From an uncultured Acholeplasmataceae bacterium (GTDB lineage: Bacteria > Bacillota_I > Bacilli_A > RF39 > UBA660): a DNA stretch of 64,000 nt. Of this stretch, positions 56,486 to 64,000 are shown piece by piece. The notes beneath the pieces were generated by a model. The model was not told the DNA's origin. It saw only the letters and a program-made list of their open reading frames with translations, and ran no database searches. A program made the position numbers and the translations under genes. The stretch's first letter is position 1. Each line of letters begins with the position of its first letter. The DNA is taken from positions 17,597 to 81,596 of the forward strand of contig CAJKWD010000001.1 of NCBI GenBank assembly GCA_905203475.1. The letters run 5' to 3'.

Positions 56486-57046
56486 CTACTTTTTATTATA
56501 CTTATTCATTAAATTATCAAATGACAATACAAAATAATCATTTAATAACTGAATACCTTGTTCCATGACAAGTTGGATTTGTTCTTGCTCTTCCTTTGCC
56601 AACTTGCCTAACACATAATCTTTACCATCTATCCTTTTATTATTAGAAATACCAATCTTATAACGATTATATTCATTGGTATGAAGATGGAATTCAATAT
56701 TTTTTAATCCATTATGTCCTCCAGAACTCCCTTTTTTCTTTAGTTTTATTTTTCCCACTGGAGTATCTAAATCATCACAAATAACTAGTAAATTAGAAAT
56801 AGGAATTTTATAAAAATTTATAAATTTTTGAATAACTTCTCCCGATAAATTCATATAGCTTTGTGGTTTTAATAAAATTACTTTTTCTTGATGAATGAAT
56901 AATTCACAATACTTACCACCAAACTTTTCTCGATCCAATGAAACATGATGAGAAGAAGCAAATAAATCGATTTGATCAAATCCCATATTATGTCTTGTAT
57001 GTTCATATTCTTTTCCCGGATTTCCTAATCCCACAATTAGTCGCAT
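56486..57046 (-). CDS. pth: Peptidyl-tRNA hydrolase
   Basis: The 186-residue enzyme begins MRLIVGLGNPGKEYEHTRHN with the catalytic His of the family in TRHNMG, and has LLKPQSYMNLSGE and GSSGGHNGLKNI. It recycles peptidyl-tRNA. It overlaps rsmI by 10 bases. Confidence 0.97.
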   Translation of the reverse strand: MRLIVGLGNPGKEYEHTRHNMGFDQIDLFASSHHVSLDREKFGGKYCELFIHQEKVILLKPQSYMNLSGEVIQKFINFYKIPISNLLVICDDLDTPVGKIKLKKKGSSGGHNGLKNIEFHLHTNEYNRYKIGISNNKRIDGKDYVLGKLAKEEQEQIQLVMEQGIQLLNDYFVLSFDNLMNKYNKK

Positions 57047-57909
57047 GTATGATCCTCCTTCCCCTTTTCATTGTGATAAACCTGATATACCTCTTTCTTA
57101 CTCATACCACGCTCTTTACTCACTTTTTTAATTGCATCCATTGTTGCTAATCCTTCTTTCATGTATAAATTAACATGCTCTATAATGCCAATTGCAAATG
57201 TAGTATCCGGATTTTTATTTCCCTCTACCAATAACACAATTTCACCTTTCATATCTTTGACATATGTTAAAATTTCTGAAATTGTACCACGATAAACAGT
57301 CTCAAATTTTTTACTTATTTCACGGGCAATACAAATATGACGATCGCCTAATATTTCATACATTTGTTGTAATGTTTTAGCAATACGGTGTGGAGCCTCA
57401 TAAAAGATCATAGTATGTGGAAAATTCTTTAATTGTCTTATTTCTTCTTTTCTTTTACTATCTTTGTTGTGCAAAAAACCATAAAAATAAAAGGGTTGTG
57501 GTTCTAAACCAGACATAATTAAAGCAGGAACAAAGGCAGTTGGTCCAGGTAACCCGACAACAGCATATCCATGCTTAATTGCCGTTTGAGCTAAAAAATA
57601 CCCCGGATCACTAATAATAGGAGTTCCACGATCACTGACAATTCCAATACTCTTTCCTTCTTCTAAATAAGAAAGAAACTTGCTTTCATTCTTTTCTTCG
57701 TTAAATTTATGACTAGAATACAATTTCTTTTTCAAATTGAAATGATTCAAAAGTAATGATGTTACTCTTGTATCTTCACAAAAAATAACATCTACTTTTT
57801 TTAGTACTTCCATAGCACGAATTGTAATATCATCTAAATTACCAATTGGCGTTGGAATTAAATATACAATTGCTTCACTTTGATAACTATTTTGTATCAT
57901 ACACATCAT
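57037..57909 (-). CDS. rsmI: 16S rRNA 2'-O-ribose C1402 methyltransferase RsmI
   Basis: The product has YLIPTPIGNLDDITIRAMEV, IFCEDTR and VSDRGTPIISDPGYFL, the tetrapyrrole-methylase-fold RsmI pattern. The ATG at 57909 overlaps the stop of the preceding gene (ATGA); an ATG at 57900 is also possible. It methylates the ribosomal P-site region. Confidence 0.95.
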   Translation of the reverse strand: MMCMIQNSYQSEAIVYLIPTPIGNLDDITIRAMEVLKKVDVIFCEDTRVTSLLLNHFNLKKKLYSSHKFNEEKNESKFLSYLEEGKSIGIVSDRGTPIISDPGYFLAQTAIKHGYAVVGLPGPTAFVPALIMSGLEPQPFYFYGFLHNKDSKRKEEIRQLKNFPHTMIFYEAPHRIAKTLQQMYEILGDRHICIAREISKKFETVYRGTISEILTYVKDMKGEIVLLVEGNKNPDTTFAIGIIEHVNLYMKEGLATMDAIKKVSKERGMSKKEVYQVYHNEKGKEDHTCD

Positions 57910-58637
57910 CCATTCATACGTAAAAATTTCTTTAACTCATCGGAATATTCATGATTTTCATTATGAGAATAGATTGGATTTAATATTTTTAATCCCGGTT
58001 TTCCATTCTTCATACCTTCTATTAACAATATATTTGCATCTTTTCCTCTTTTAGGGTAAATAAGAAGCATTTTCTTTGGCTCAATATTATTTTTTCTCAT
58101 CATTGTAATAATATCTACTAAACGCTCTGGTCTTTGCACAAGAGCTAGTATACCATTATTTTTTAATAATTTTCTACTAATTTTCATAACATCTTCCATT
58201 TTTAACATTTTATCATGACGAGCAATTGTCTTTTGTTGATCTTCATTTACAATAGACGAATCATGATATTCAAAATATGGAGGATTACAAGTAATCACAT
58301 CATATTCCTCGTGATCGAATAATGTAGCATAATGATGTATATCGTCATGAATAACCTGAATTTGGTCTTCTTTATGATTTAATTGAACACTCTTTTTAGC
58401 CATTTGATATGCTTCTTCCTGTATTTCTACACCATCTATATGAGCTTTACTACGTTCTGACAAAATCAAAGGAATAGGCGCATTTCCACAACCAATATCC
58501 AATATTTTCTTTGTTCTTAAATTCAATGTCACAAAATTGGGTAATAACATAGAATCAAGGGAAAATGAAAAACATTTGTTATTTTGAACAATTTTTAAAT
58601 TTTCTCTTCCAACTAAATAATGTATTTCTTCTTTCAT
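57906..58637 (-). CDS. yabB: YabB/TrmN6-like tRNA adenine-N6 methyltransferase
   Basis: The 243-residue class I methyltransferase has DIGCGNAPIPLILSE and the amino-methylating motif CNPPYF. In E. coli the family (YfiC/TrmN6) modifies A37 of tRNA-Val. The start overlaps the ricT stop (ATGA). It is in the ricT-yabB-rsmI order of Bacillus. Confidence 0.9.
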   Translation of the reverse strand: MKEEIHYLVGRENLKIVQNNKCFSFSLDSMLLPNFVTLNLRTKKILDIGCGNAPIPLILSERSKAHIDGVEIQEEAYQMAKKSVQLNHKEDQIQVIHDDIHHYATLFDHEEYDVITCNPPYFEYHDSSIVNEDQQKTIARHDKMLKMEDVMKISRKLLKNNGILALVQRPERLVDIITMMRKNNIEPKKMLLIYPKRGKDANILLIEGMKNGKPGLKILNPIYSHNENHEYSDELKKFLRMNG

Positions 58638-59413
58638 TGTGAAGTTACCTCAACAAGTCCTTTCGCCGGAATATCTACCTTATAAGAGCGTTTTAAAATA
58701 TCAATTTCTTTCACTACTCCTGTGCCGTATTCTGTTTTAACAGTTTGACCTACTTTTGGTAAATCTTTACGACACTCTTTATAGCATTCATTTTCATAAT
58801 TTAAACAACATAATAATCTTCCACACAATCCATTGATTTTAGATGGATTTAATGAAATATTTTGATTTTTTGCCATATTAATTGAAACAGATTCGAACTC
58901 TGTTAAAAACGTAGAACAACATAATCCTCGTCCACACATTCCAATTCCACCAATTTCTTTCGCCTTATCTCTAACACCAACTTGACGCAATTCAATTCTC
59001 GTATGATAAATAGATGCTAATTCTTTAGCAAGAGCTCTAAAATCAACGCGACTATCAGAAAGAAAATAAAAGAATAATTGATCACGGTCAAATGTAAATA
59101 CTGCATCTAAAATTCTCATATTTAACTCATACTTTTGTGCTAATTCACGACATTTCTTTAAAGCAAATTTGGCTTCTGTTTCATTTTTTTCATGACGACG
59201 AGCGTCTTTTCGAGAAGCAATACGTACAATATCTGTTATAGGCACTTGAATCTGCTCATCAGGAATTTCTAGAATATCTGATACAGTTGTTCCAAATTGT
59301 AATCCTTTCTCCGTTTCTACAATTACAGAAGTATTACGTTTTAAAGGCAAACCATGAGTTGCAAAATAGTGTGGTAATCCATTCTTTTTTAACACTACTT
59401 TAATTATTTTCAT
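58634..59413 (-). CDS. ricT: RicT (YaaT), PSP1-domain protein
   Basis: The 259-residue product has the PSP1 domain with cysteine clusters GMCGRGLCCSTFL and GLCGRLLCCLNYENECYKEC, which in the Bacillus RicAFT complex hold iron-sulfur clusters. RicT acts with RicF and RicA on RNase Y and RNA maturation. AGGAGG lies 7 bases before the ATG at 59413, which overlaps the holB stop (ATGA). RicA and RicF are not in the window. Confidence 0.93.
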   Translation of the reverse strand: MKIIKVVLKKNGLPHYFATHGLPLKRNTSVIVETEKGLQFGTTVSDILEIPDEQIQVPITDIVRIASRKDARRHEKNETEAKFALKKCRELAQKYELNMRILDAVFTFDRDQLFFYFLSDSRVDFRALAKELASIYHTRIELRQVGVRDKAKEIGGIGMCGRGLCCSTFLTEFESVSINMAKNQNISLNPSKINGLCGRLLCCLNYENECYKECRKDLPKVGQTVKTEYGTGVVKEIDILKRSYKVDIPAKGLVEVTSQ

Positions 59414-60387
59414 ACACACACCTCCTGAAATGATAAAATTAATTGATCAATTAACAAATTATTATTTGCATTGACACGTAAGTGATTTTTTAATTCAATT
59501 AACATTTCTATTTTTTTACATATTTGTTTCATAGTATTTTTTTCTACCAGCTGTTTTAAAATTTCTATGTAGTCATCCATAAATTCAATTGGTAATCCAA
59601 CTTTTTGATTAATCATATCTTTATAAAATAGCAACATAATTTCTAATCCAAAATCATTTTGTTCTTTGTCTCGAAATATGCTTGTCCAAAGTTTATTTTC
59701 TTTTAAAATTGCTTCCGTACCGTTAATTTCTAATTCTCGAATAAACTGAACAACATGATTAATTTGGTCTTTTTTGTCATCACTGTTAACAAAGTTTTGG
59801 TAGTCATCTCCCGTCTTTGATAAAAAGAAACCAATCTTTTCTAATGTAGTAACTGAAGATGAATTTTTTCTATCACTTTGTTTTATCTTAGCTAGAGAAA
59901 TTACCTGACATCTTGAAATAATCGTATCTAACAATTGGTACATATTATCGGTAATTAAAATAGCAATAATTCCAGGTTCTGGTTCTTCCAAAAATTTTAA
60001 AATAGAATTTGCGGCAGATGCATTCATTTTTTCTGCATCATTGATTATATATATTTTATTTTTTGATTCGATTGCTTTAGTCGAAAACTGTTTTTGTAAT
60101 TCTTCTAACTGTTCTTTTTTTATCCAAGAACCATCTGGAGAAATAATTTTTAATTCTGTAAAATTACCATCGTCAATTCTTTGACATTGAGAACATAAAC
60201 CACATTTTTCGCTATTAGAATAATGATGTGGACATAGAATAAATTTTGCTAGAGCAATTGCAAATTCTAATTTCCTTGGATAATGATTCGCATCAATTAA
60301 ATAGGCATGAGAAAATTTTTGCTTTTTTCCAGCATTTTGAAGCATTTGATATACTACTTTTTGACTACTCTGAAATTCATCAAGCAT
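59410..60387 (-). CDS. holB: DNA polymerase III delta' subunit
   Basis: The 325-residue clamp-loader subunit has a zinc cluster (CPHHYSNSEKCGLCSQC), INDAEKMNASAANSILKFLE and a sensor-like SRC in IISRCQVISL. It has no intact Walker A, as expected for delta'. It sits between bofA and ricT; tmk, often next to holB, is absent. Confidence 0.93.
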   Translation of the reverse strand: MLDEFQSSQKVVYQMLQNAGKKQKFSHAYLIDANHYPRKLEFAIALAKFILCPHHYSNSEKCGLCSQCQRIDDGNFTELKIISPDGSWIKKEQLEELQKQFSTKAIESKNKIYIINDAEKMNASAANSILKFLEEPEPGIIAILITDNMYQLLDTIISRCQVISLAKIKQSDRKNSSSVTTLEKIGFFLSKTGDDYQNFVNSDDKKDQINHVVQFIRELEINGTEAILKENKLWTSIFRDKEQNDFGLEIMLLFYKDMINQKVGLPIEFMDDYIEILKQLVEKNTMKQICKKIEMLIELKNHLRVNANNNLLIDQLILSFQEVCV

Positions 60388-60397
60388 ATTTTACCTC

Positions 60398-60592
60398 CTA
60401 GTATATAAACAGTAATATTACTAAAAACGATAATAAAGCAGGAAACCCTAATACTGTAATTCCTACTACTGTAATCATATTAATTGGAATCATAATCTCC
60501 AAGGGAGACATCACTAAATTAAAACTATATAGCAAAAAAACACTAATTATAATACGCTTTAAGATTTCATAAATTCTTTTTAAAATGAACAT
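60398..60592 (-). CDS. bofA: BofA-like membrane protein (sigma-K processing inhibitor family)
   Basis: This small protein (about 64 residues) has two hydrophobic segments, the second reading PINMITVVGITVLGFPALLS, close to the BofA motif in which an Asn-containing turn leads to a GxPG-like step. It lies between recR and holB, matching bofA near recR in Bacillus. BofA holds the SpoIVFB protease inactive in spore formers. ATGs at 60592 and 60598 and a GTG at 60601 are all possible starts. Confidence 0.78.
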   Translation of the reverse strand: MFILKRIYEILKRIIISVFLLYSFNLVMSPLEIMIPINMITVVGITVLGFPALLSFLVILLFIY

Positions 60593-60628
60593 AAACATCA
60601 CCTAAAAAAAACTTATGAAACGATCTAT

Positions 60629-61231
60629 TTAATTATGTATTTGTTGTCTGTTTTCTAGTGAAACTTCTAATGTAGATGCATCAATATACCCCATATCAGC
60701 ACCTAAAGGAATTCCATAAGCTATCTTACTTACCTTGACATTTTTATCTTCTAACTTTTTGGCAATATACATTGCTGTAGTTTCTCCCTCTACACAAGCT
60801 TTTACAGCAATGATTACCTCTTTAATATCTTCTTTTTCAACACGTTCTAGTAAGGATGCAATATTAATATTTTCAGGGCGAATTCCTTCTAATGGAGAAA
60901 TTAAACCATCTAGGACATGGTAAGTTCCAAGATATGTGCCTGCTTTTTCGAACGAAAAAACATTCTTTGGTTCTTCCACAACACAAATTGTAGAATGATC
61001 ACGGGTTGTATCTTTACATATATCGCAGATTTCTTCTTCAGAAAGATTATGACATATTTTACAGCGAACAATTTTCTGTTTCAGATGTTTTAAATGATCA
61101 GCAAAATCGCTTAATGCTTCATCATCCATATCTAACAAAGATAATACATATCTTTCTGCAGTTTTTTCTCCTACTCCAGGAATTTTTTTAAAACAATCAA
61201 TTAAATTTTGAATAATTTTTGGATAATTCAT
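60629..61231 (-). CDS. recR: Recombination protein RecR
   Basis: The 200-residue protein has the HhH (KKIPGVGEKTAERYVLSLL), the zinc finger (CKICHNLSEEEICDICKD) and the Toprim domain (CVVEEPKNVFSFEKAGTY). It works with RecFO to load RecA at gaps. It follows ebfC by 3 bases in the dnaX-ebfC-recR order. Confidence 0.97.
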   Translation of the reverse strand: MNYPKIIQNLIDCFKKIPGVGEKTAERYVLSLLDMDDEALSDFADHLKHLKQKIVRCKICHNLSEEEICDICKDTTRDHSTICVVEEPKNVFSFEKAGTYLGTYHVLDGLISPLEGIRPENINIASLLERVEKEDIKEVIIAVKACVEGETTAMYIAKKLEDKNVKVSKIAYGIPLGADMGYIDASTLEVSLENRQQIHN

Positions 61232-61234
61232 ATT

Positions 61235-61531
61235 TTAAAATAACCCTGGCATTCCTTGTGTGTATTTCCCCATTTTATTTTCTATTTCTTGATCTACTTG
61301 TTTCATTGCATCATTCACTGCAATCATAATCATATCTTCTAACATTTCAATATCGTCACCATCAAATTGATTACTATCGATTGTTACTTTTGTTATTTCT
61401 TTCTTACCATTAGCCGTAACAGTTACAATTGATGATTTACCTGTAAATTCCATTTCATCAATTTTACTTTTTGTTTCTGTCATTTCCTTTTGTAATTTTT
61501 GTGCTTGTTTCATCATTGCTTGTATATTCAT
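61235..61531 (-). CDS. ebfC: YbaB/EbfC nucleoid-associated protein
   Basis: The 98-residue protein is helical at both ends (MMKQAQKLQKEMTETKSKID) with a central beta part (VTVTANGKKEITKVTID). It binds DNA as a tweezer-like dimer. It lies between dnaX and recR. Confidence 0.95.
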   Translation of the reverse strand: MNIQAMMKQAQKLQKEMTETKSKIDEMEFTGKSSIVTVTANGKKEITKVTIDSNQFDGDDIEMLEDMIMIAVNDAMKQVDQEIENKMGKYTQGMPGLF

Positions 61532-61545
61532 CTTATCCCTCTTTC

Positions 61546-63246
61546 TTAATTATATTCTACAATATTTCCAAACAATTGTTCCATTTCTGATTTTGACTCC
61601 AGATCATTTTCAGAATTGGAATTAAAAAAATTAGTATCTTCCTCTTTTTCTTGTTGATATTCAAATTTTCTAGTTTTATGGTTAAAATCATTCTTTATTG
61701 GTTCCCATTCTTGAGAACTTAGAGAAATGATTTTATATGGTTGATGATAAACTTCTGAAATAACTTGTTCAATTTGTCTAAGATTTTGATTAAACAAATC
61801 ACTCATTTTTAAATCATCAAATACAACTATTAAATATTCATCACTAGCAGCCTTAAGTATTCCATCCATTAACAAAGATACAATATGACTAAATTCTGGA
61901 TCTAATAAATAAGTTCTCATTTCATCTTCAATTGTATTTCTAAAATGAAGTAATTGTTTTTTATTAAATTTGGATAAAGTATTATTCACACGAATCATTT
62001 TTAATTTATCCATTTTTTCACGTTGCTCATTTGTGTATTTAATTACACTTTCGTTATGTTCCTTTTTTACTACTTTTTCTTTTGGTTCGTAATTTTGCGG
62101 TTCATTCATATTTCCCGGGAAATGATTTTCCTCTGTTTTTTCTTCTTCTTTTATGTTTTTTTGTATGCTTGGATTTGTCATATCATTAACAGTATTTTGA
62201 ATAACACACAATTCCAAGATTAACTTTGTGTCATTAGAATTTTTCATTTTTTGTATGCAATCATTAAATTCATAAATAACTTTTGTTATATCAGAAATAG
62301 ACAATTGGTTGGCAATGTCTTGATAAATTTTAACATCATTTTTTATAATTTCTGGGGCAGTTTTTGTAATTAAAACATTTCTTAAAAATTCAATCATTTC
62401 TTCTGTTAGTTTTACCAGATTCTTTCCCTCGTCATTACATACATGAATTAACTCTAAACATTCTTTTAGATTCTTTTTGAACATATTTTCAAAAAAAGCT
62501 TTTAAATCTTCTTGTGCTAAAGTACCATTCACTTCATGTACTTCTTTTTCTGTAATCTTCCCCGATGCATAAGCAATTACCTGATCTAACATACTAAGAG
62601 AATCTCTTAGTCCACCATCGGATAATCGTGCGATTGTTTCTAATGCTTTTTCATCAATATCAATATTTTCTTTTTTCACAATGCTAGATAACAGTTTTAC
62701 AATTTCTGAAACGCTAATTCTTTTAAAATCAAATCTCTGGCATCTTGAAAGAATTGTCAATGGAATTTTATGAGGATCAGTAGTTGCTAAAATAAAGATA
62801 ATATGTTCTGGTGGCTCTTCTAAAGTTTTTAATAATGCATTAAAGGCTCCAACCGTTAGCATATGTACCTCATCAATGATATACACTTTGTATTTTCCCG
62901 TTGACGGAACTAAATTCACTTTACTTTTTAATTCTCTTATTTCATCAACACCATTATTAGATGCAGCATCTATTTCTATTACATCAGTTGATTGTTTTTG
63001 ATTCATTTCCATACAACTATCACATTGGCCACATGGTATGCAATCTTTTAAATTTTTACAATTTACGGTTTTTGCCAATATTTTTGCAACGCTGGTTTTA
63101 CCAACACCTCTAGGGCCTGTAAATAAATATGCATGATTCAAGCGATTATGTTCTATCTCGTTTTTTAATGTACGAATAATCGTAGTTTGACCAACCACCT
63201 CATCAAAAGTTTGTGGGCGATACTTTCTATATAATGTCTGGTACAA
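61546..63246 (-). CDS. dnaX: DNA polymerase III gamma/tau subunit
   Basis: The 566-residue protein has Walker A GPRGVGKTSVAKILA, a zinc site (CGQCDSC), DEVHMLTVGAFNALLKTLEE and the SRC motif. After about residue 370 follow a polar linker and the tau-specific C terminus. The start is a TTG at 63246 with AGGTGG upstream. I saw no clear slippery site for a gamma form. Confidence 0.96.
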   Translation of the reverse strand: MYQTLYRKYRPQTFDEVVGQTTIIRTLKNEIEHNRLNHAYLFTGPRGVGKTSVAKILAKTVNCKNLKDCIPCGQCDSCMEMNQKQSTDVIEIDAASNNGVDEIRELKSKVNLVPSTGKYKVYIIDEVHMLTVGAFNALLKTLEEPPEHIIFILATTDPHKIPLTILSRCQRFDFKRISVSEIVKLLSSIVKKENIDIDEKALETIARLSDGGLRDSLSMLDQVIAYASGKITEKEVHEVNGTLAQEDLKAFFENMFKKNLKECLELIHVCNDEGKNLVKLTEEMIEFLRNVLITKTAPEIIKNDVKIYQDIANQLSISDITKVIYEFNDCIQKMKNSNDTKLILELCVIQNTVNDMTNPSIQKNIKEEEKTEENHFPGNMNEPQNYEPKEKVVKKEHNESVIKYTNEQREKMDKLKMIRVNNTLSKFNKKQLLHFRNTIEDEMRTYLLDPEFSHIVSLLMDGILKAASDEYLIVVFDDLKMSDLFNQNLRQIEQVISEVYHQPYKIISLSSQEWEPIKNDFNHKTRKFEYQQEKEEDTNFFNSNSENDLESKSEMEQLFGNIVEYN

Positions 63247-63278
63247 AGTCTACCACCTCGTTTCTTATCACTTTGTAT

Positions 63279-63307
63279 ATTATAGCATTTTTTATAATGA
63301 AAAGGAA
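63279..63307 (-). promoter_or_regulatory. Promoter of the dnaX operon
   Basis: TATAAT (63279-63284) on the minus strand with TGC in front (extended -10); the -35 region TTCCTT is weak. Confidence 0.65.
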
Positions 63308-63329
63308 TTGATTTCCTTTCAATTCCTTT
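63301..63329 (-). terminator. Terminator of tadA
   Basis: A perfect 11-bp inverted repeat (63301-63311 with 63319-63329) overlaps the tadA stop codon. The T run after it is weak. Confidence 0.6.
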
Positions 63330-63765
63330 TGTCTTTAAAAAAGTCTTTTAACAACTTCTGAGATTGTTCTTTACATATACCCTTTATAATAACTGGATGA
63401 TGATTATTACTTTTATTATTCAACACATCTGAAATGCTTTCAACGTATCCAAATTTTTCATTTTCTGTGGCAAAAACTAATTTCCCAATTCTAGATTGAA
63501 TCAATGCTCCCGCGCACATTAAACATGGTTCAAGTGTAACATAAATTGTACATTCTTCTAAATGCCATGTATTTAACTTTTTGCATGCTCGAGAAATTGC
63601 TAAAACTTCTGCATGTTCCACAGCATTTTGGTTTTGTTCTTTACAGTTATGAGCTTTTGCGATTACTTTGTTATCACATACTACAATAGCTCCAACTGGT
63701 ACGTCTCCTTTTCTATATGACTTAAGAGCCTCTTCTAAAGCAATATTCATATATTTTTCATCCAT
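63319..63765 (-). CDS. tadA: tRNA adenosine(34) deaminase TadA
   Basis: The 148-residue deaminase has HAEVLAI (zinc His and catalytic Glu) and EPCLMCAGAL (two zinc Cys). It makes inosine at the wobble position of tRNA-Arg(ACG). The ATG at 63765 follows GGAGTGGA. It is just downstream of the SRP RNA gene; Bacillus has the same three genes here with the SRP RNA between tadA and dnaX. Confidence 0.96.
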   Translation of the reverse strand: MDEKYMNIALEEALKSYRKGDVPVGAIVVCDNKVIAKAHNCKEQNQNAVEHAEVLAISRACKKLNTWHLEECTIYVTLEPCLMCAGALIQSRIGKLVFATENEKFGYVESISDVLNNKSNNHHPVIIKGICKEQSQKLLKDFFKDKRN

Positions 63766-63780
63766 ACTATCCACTCCAAT

Positions 63781-63857
63781 AAAAAAGCACACACGTTTAG
63801 AGTTCCTTAAGGCTGCTATCTTCCGATCCTGACCTGTTTCAGAAATAAACGTTGTGC
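63781..63857 (-). ncRNA. ffs: Signal recognition particle RNA (4.5S, small bacterial type)
   Basis: The RNA contains the universal Ffh-binding loop region GGUCAGGAUCGGAAGAUAGC with the GGAA tetraloop. Its ends close perfectly: GCACA with UGUGC and ACGUUUA with UAAACGU, one bulged base between. A T run at 63780-63786 ends it. The length (about 71-77) is the short Alu-less form seen in many low-GC genomes rather than the long Bacillus scRNA. Confidence 0.95.
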
Positions 63858-63863
63858 AAAATC

Positions 63864-63892
63864 ATAATACATGATTTTAGTAAAAAAATCAA
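63864..63892 (-). promoter_or_regulatory. Promoter of the SRP RNA gene
   Basis: TTGATT (63887-63892), 17 bases and TATTAT (63864-63869) on the minus strand; the 5' end of the RNA fits at 63857. Confidence 0.8.
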
Positions 63893-63901
63893 CAATTATT
63901 T

Positions 63902-64000
63902 AGTTTCACGTGGAACATTGTTTATTTAGTTTCACGTGGAACATTGTTTATTTAGTTTCACGTGGAACATTGTTTATTTAGTTTCACGTGGAACATTGTT
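63902..64000. repeat. Tandem array of 26-bp repeats, each with a parS-like site (continues past the edge)
   Basis: Four identical units begin at 63902, 63928, 63954 and 63980. Each holds AGTTTCACGTGGAACA, whose reverse strand TGTTCCACGTGAAACT matches the Bacillus ParB site TGTTCCACGTGAAACA at 15 of 16 bases. The 10-base spacer TTGTTTATTT is also identical in all units. The array runs to the window end. ParB and ParA are encoded about 24 kb away. Confidence 0.85.

Noticed and set aside
61546..63246. Programmed frameshift in dnaX
   Set aside because: Only ordinary A runs were seen; no clear slippery heptamer with a following hairpin.
63902..64000. CRISPR array
   Set aside because: The spacers (10 bases) are identical between units and far too short; the repeat itself is a parS-like palindrome.
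1..64000. tRNA genes, rRNA genes, insertion sequences or prophage genes
   Set aside because: None was recognised; intergenic gaps are short and explained by promoters, leaders, terminators and SRP RNA.

Overview
The window is a low-GC chromosomal segment of a Gram-positive (Firmicutes/Bacilli-like) bacterium that uses the standard code (TGA is a stop in several genes and Trp is TGG). Gene order resembles the Bacillus subtilis origin region and S10-spc-alpha cluster. Together with small, tightly packed operons it suggests an uncultured, somewhat reduced gut Bacilli (RF39/Erysipelotrichia-like). That placement is inference; no 16S gene is present.

Layout. 1-3.9 kb: surface polysaccharide genes (GT4, Wzy-like polymerase, two GT2). 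3.9-8.8 kb: a membrane-bound Xre regulator, RluA, an rRNA methyltransferase-like enzyme, and a three-gene unit headed by an AbiEi-type antitoxin whose partner is not recognisable. 8.9-10.1 kb: tgt on the plus strand. 10.2-32.1 kb, all minus strand: rplM-rpsI, the ECF module with truA, three extra genes (SDR, DUF2207, unknown), then the alpha/spc/S10 ribosomal superoperon read from rpsJ to rplQ; rpmD is missing between rpsE and rplO. 32.4-33.3 kb: a plus-strand lysine-rich membrane protein. 33.4-39.9 kb: rpsR-ssb-rpsF, ychF, an AbgT-like transporter, DUF951, MscS, parB, parA. 40-44.5 kb: a lipoprotein, then ung-tilS-ftsH. 44.6-63.8 kb: the origin-proximal block of TM-GNAT protein, rsmA, 3D protein, tatD, a 56-aa membrane peptide, T-box-dut-metG, spoVT, CBS-PPase (plus strand), mfd, pth, rsmI, yabB, ricT, holB, bofA, recR, ebfC, dnaX, tadA and SRP RNA. 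63.9-64.0 kb: a 26-bp tandem array whose every unit carries a ParB-type parS-like site, running off the window edge.

How it works together. Most genes are core: ribosome assembly with visible leader RNAs for the S10, L13 and S6 operons, DNA replication and repair (dnaX, holB, recR, mfd, ung, ssb, dut), tRNA/rRNA modification and chromosome segregation (parAB plus the parS-like array). The most unusual signals are the tandem parS-like array, the AbiEi-headed operon with an unknown partner, the T-box in front of dut-metG, the lysine-tail membrane protein and the presence of the sporulation-lineage regulators BofA and SpoVT. Many promoters have an extended -10 (TGnTATAAT).
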